A DNA stretch of 64,000 nt, from contig NC_016584.1 in NCBI RefSeq assembly GCF_000235605.1, positions 2,654,001 to 2,718,000 on the forward strand, given 5' to 3'. The notes under the pieces were generated by a model. It ran no database searches. It had not been told where the DNA came from and saw only the letters and a list, made by a program, of their open reading frames with translations. Position numbers and translations under genes: made by a program. Positions 62,116-64,000 of the stretch are shown piece after piece; positions within the stretch are counted from its first letter, which is position 1, and each line of letters starts with the position of its first letter. Origin of the DNA: Desulfosporosinus orientis DSM 765. GTDB taxonomy: Bacteria > Bacillota > Desulfitobacteriia > Desulfitobacteriales > Desulfitobacteriaceae.

Positions 62116-62280
62116 TCCAATTATCCTGATAATCCGGCTAAAGCGATAATTATATATTCTCTAGTCATAAAAATTTCCACTGATTTAGACAGTCTGGCAA
62201 CAGCAGGTACCATTACGCAAGTTCAGGAAGATGCAATTACAGTCGGTAGAGGCGATGGACATACTAGCAATTCTAATTAG
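62116..62280 (+). pseudogene. Start-less open frame, probable gene-end remnant
   Basis: An open frame of 54 codons after a stop at 62115, without ATG or ribosome site, encodes KISTDLDSLATAGTITQVQE and DAITVGRGDGHTSNSN. Family not recognised. The rest of 61901-62402 is AT-rich with no other feature seen. Confidence 0.3.
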
Positions 62281-62402
62281 CCATTTGCCGAATAGTAGAC
62301 ATATTTTCGTTAATGGCTAGTGATATAGTTATTATCGGAGTAAAATAGGGGAATACAGATTTAAAAATCGTGAATAAACGGTCAATGAAAGGAGTTGTTT
62401 AA

Positions 62403-62603
62403 ATGCTTATTATAGATCGATATGAAGGAGATTGGGCTGTGATTGAAAACGGAGGAATAACGTTTAATCTGCCTCGATCCCTGTTGCCCCATGATGTTAA
62501 AGAGGGCGATGTTATCACTATAAGTATTTCAGTTGACCAATCAGCCACCAATGAACGTCGCCAAAAAGGGCTGGAAATAATGAAAGGCTTCTTTGACAGC
62601 TAG
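62403..62603 (+). CDS. DUF3006-family small protein
   Basis: A 66-residue DUF3006 protein with the typical start IIDRYEGDWAVIENGG and PRSLLPHDVKEGDVITI. The fold is a small beta barrel. Family members very often sit in front of a ComEC-like metallo-hydrolase, as here: the next gene starts 12 bp after the stop. Function unknown. aaaggagttg precedes the ATG. Confidence 0.88.
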   Translation: MLIIDRYEGDWAVIENGGITFNLPRSLLPHDVKEGDVITISISVDQSATNERRQKGLEIMKGFFDS

Positions 62604-62614
62604 GAGGTATTTTT

Positions 62615-63850
62615 TTGATTATGCGGAAATCTAGATTATTTTACGTTTTGGTAATATGTATAACCCTTTTGGTCACTGGTTGCGGAAACACATCAACAAC
62701 GACTGCCACTTCCACTTCGAGCAGCCAGACATCAGTTGATCAAGGTGAGGAATTAAACAACAACCAGCCAACGCCCATGAACGCACACGGAAATCTACAA
62801 GTACATTTTATCGATGTTGGCCAGGCTGACAGTATTTTAATCAAAGCCTCAGATGGTACAGCAGTACTTATCGACGGAGGAAATAATCCGGACGGTCCCA
62901 ACGTAGTAAACTATCTGAAGTCACAACAGGTTAAAGAACTAGCAGCAGTAATCGCCACCCACCCTCATGAGGATCATATTGGTGGGCTTGATACAGTGAT
63001 AAATAGTTTTCCAGTAAAAGCAGTCTACATGCCAGATGCTTCAACGACGACGAAAACCTTTGAAGACTTTATATCTGCTGTTGCTGCTAGTGGAGCCAAA
63101 CGAATCCAGGCTAAGGTGGGGGTTAAACTAGATGTCCCTGGGTTAACTGGACAATTCATAGCTCCCAACGGGAGCGGGTACGAAGACCTGAACAATTATA
63201 GTGCAGTCTTAAGACTGACGTATGGGAAAGTAAGCTTTCTTTTTACAGGCGACGCCGAAGAAGTTTCTGAGACCGAGATGCTGGGGAGTGGGCAGATTGT
63301 GAAAGCGGATGTGCTTAAAGTTGGGCATCACGGCAGTTCGTCGTCTACAAGTAGTGCTTTCCTAAAAGCAGTTTCACCGAAATATGCAGTTATTTCCGTT
63401 GGAGCAGACAATGACTACGGACACCCTACTGCATCTACATTATCGAAGCTCTCTGGTGCAGGAGTTAAAGTGTTCAGGACGGATCTGGATGGAACGATTG
63501 TGGCAACCTGTGACGGAGAGTCTGTGACTTTTAATAAAAAGGGTTCTGCGCCTGCTTCCGTTTCCATCACTAGTATTGATTTGGCCGGCGAAATAGTGAC
63601 TTTAGTCAATGATGGCAGTTCAGCAGTCGATTTGACAGGATGGAAGCTTGTTAGTGAAAAGGGTAATCAAACGTATAGTTTCCCCAGTGGTATAACCATT
63701 CCTGCAGGAGGAACCTTGAAGGTCTTAAGTGGCTCGAAAGCAGAGTCAAGTACAGGGGCTCTGCTATGGACAAAATCGGATGTATGGAATAATGATGGCG
63801 ATCCTGGCTCGCTATATAATGCCCAGGGGCAGGTTGTATCTGTAAAGTAG
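62615..63850 (+). CDS. Secreted ComEC/Rec2-like metallo-beta-lactamase hydrolase with lamin-tail domain
   Basis: A 411-residue lipoprotein. TTG 62615 lies 7 bp after ggagg; ATG 62621 is a weaker alternative. The signal ends in lipobox LVTGC. The MBL core (about 60-300) starts LQVHFIDVGQADSILIKA and has metal ligands His116, His118, Asp120 and His121 (ATHPHEDHIGG), FLFTGDAE and LKVGHHGSSSST. The C-terminal 95 residues (ITSIDLAGEIVTLVNDGSSA and VDLTGWKLVSEKG) form a lamin-tail (LTD) domain. The enzyme probably acts on extracellular nucleic acid or nucleotides, as proposed for ComEC-like hydrolases. Forms a pair with the DUF3006 gene. Confidence 0.92.
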   Translation: MIMRKSRLFYVLVICITLLVTGCGNTSTTTATSTSSSQTSVDQGEELNNNQPTPMNAHGNLQVHFIDVGQADSILIKASDGTAVLIDGGNNPDGPNVVNYLKSQQVKELAAVIATHPHEDHIGGLDTVINSFPVKAVYMPDASTTTKTFEDFISAVAASGAKRIQAKVGVKLDVPGLTGQFIAPNGSGYEDLNNYSAVLRLTYGKVSFLFTGDAEEVSETEMLGSGQIVKADVLKVGHHGSSSSTSSAFLKAVSPKYAVISVGADNDYGHPTASTLSKLSGAGVKVFRTDLDGTIVATCDGESVTFNKKGSAPASVSITSIDLAGEIVTLVNDGSSAVDLTGWKLVSEKGNQTYSFPSGITIPAGGTLKVLSGSKAESSTGALLWTKSDVWNNDGDPGSLYNAQGQVVSVK

Positions 63851-63880
63851 ATAGGATTAGGATGATCTAAACCTGATGAT

Positions 63881-64000
63881 ATGCAAAGGTATATCGGAGG
63901 GATTGCGACAAATAAATCATTGTTTAATGAACAAGCACAAAATTTAGGTGCTCTTAACGAAAAAACTACACATTTAAGGTTTTGGATTTCTTCTACTACT
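63881..64000 (+). CDS. Possible start of a gene running off the window
   Basis: From ATG 63881 the frame stays open to the edge (40 codons: QRYIGGIATNKSLFNEQAQN, LGALNEKTTHLRFW). No ribosome site of quality is seen, and the family is not recognised. Confidence 0.3.
   Translation, partial: MQRYIGGIATNKSLFNEQAQNLGALNEKTTHLRFWISSTT

Noticed and set aside
1-64000. CRISPR arrays, tRNA or rRNA genes, prophage, reductive dehalogenase genes.
   Set aside because: No regularly spaced repeats, tRNA-like cloverleaf, rRNA segment, phage structural gene or Tat/two-[4Fe-4S] dehalogenase gene was seen, although the likely genus often carries dehalogenases.

Overview
The window looks like part of the chromosome of a low-to-moderate-GC, strictly anaerobic Firmicute of the Peptococcaceae, most likely Desulfitobacterium or a close relative. 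This is inferred from gene content: a Tat-exported molybdopterin reductase with PsrB/PsrC-type partners and a TorD chaperone, several sigma-54 activators, corrinoid-dependent methyl transfer genes with a RACE-type reactivase, OFA-type MFS transporters and T-box control. No rRNA, tRNA or CRISPR array was seen.

Layout. 1-7.5 kb: the 3' end of a sigma-54 activator, then a NarL-type two-component system and an RND efflux pair; a near-identical 20-bp element precedes both units. 7.5-20.5 kb: a redox-gene region with much decay (MerR/flavoprotein chimera, nitroreductase and aldo-keto reductase remnants, truncated response regulator) among intact genes (cupin, carboxymuconolactone decarboxylase-like protein, iron alcohol dehydrogenase, nitroreductase, MarR/MFS pair, aldo-keto reductase, DUF362 protein). 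MerR-type promoters with 19-bp spacers recur here, and IS30-family copy 1 lies at 16.1-17.8 kb. 20.6-30.6 kb: two OFA transporters, a flavin-type small protein, a PucR-like regulator, a GcvT/LigM-like demethylase candidate, an HxlR regulator, a cysteine-rich unknown and an AcoR-like activator. 30.7-35.8 kb: molybdoenzyme, ferredoxin subunit, NrfD-like anchor and TorD chaperone behind a sigma-54 promoter. 36-44.2 kb: small membrane protein, azoreductase, RACE protein, LysR regulator, corrinoid protein, UroD-type methyltransferase and methyl-THF methyltransferase. 44.3-50.6 kb: LigD, IS30 copy 2, larB and larC. 50.8-56.1 kb: a second sigma-54 unit (activator, MFS transporter, corrinoid protein, UroD-type methyltransferase). 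56.3-64 kb: DAHP synthase behind a tandem T-box leader, SGNH hydrolase, AraC regulator, EamA transporter, DUF4405 membrane protein, DUF3006 protein and a ComEC-like secreted metallo-hydrolase.

How it fits together. Two substrate-specific methyltransferase/corrinoid pairs (40.5-42.3 kb and 54.2-56.1 kb) can share one methyl-THF methyltransferase (42.9 kb) and one reductive activator (37.2 kb). That is the four-part O-demethylase scheme known from acetogens and Desulfitobacterium. A GcvT-like protein at 25.6 kb could be a corrinoid-independent demethylase. A 24-bp box occurs at five places, in front of the HxlR regulator, the cysteine-rich protein, the FMN-binding protein/OFA pair, the membrane protein/azoreductase pair and the RACE gene. 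This suggests a quinone- or redox-responsive regulon joining aromatic demethylation to electrophile defence. The other striking pattern is that both IS30 copies end exactly 20 bp before a MerR-type -35 hexamer.
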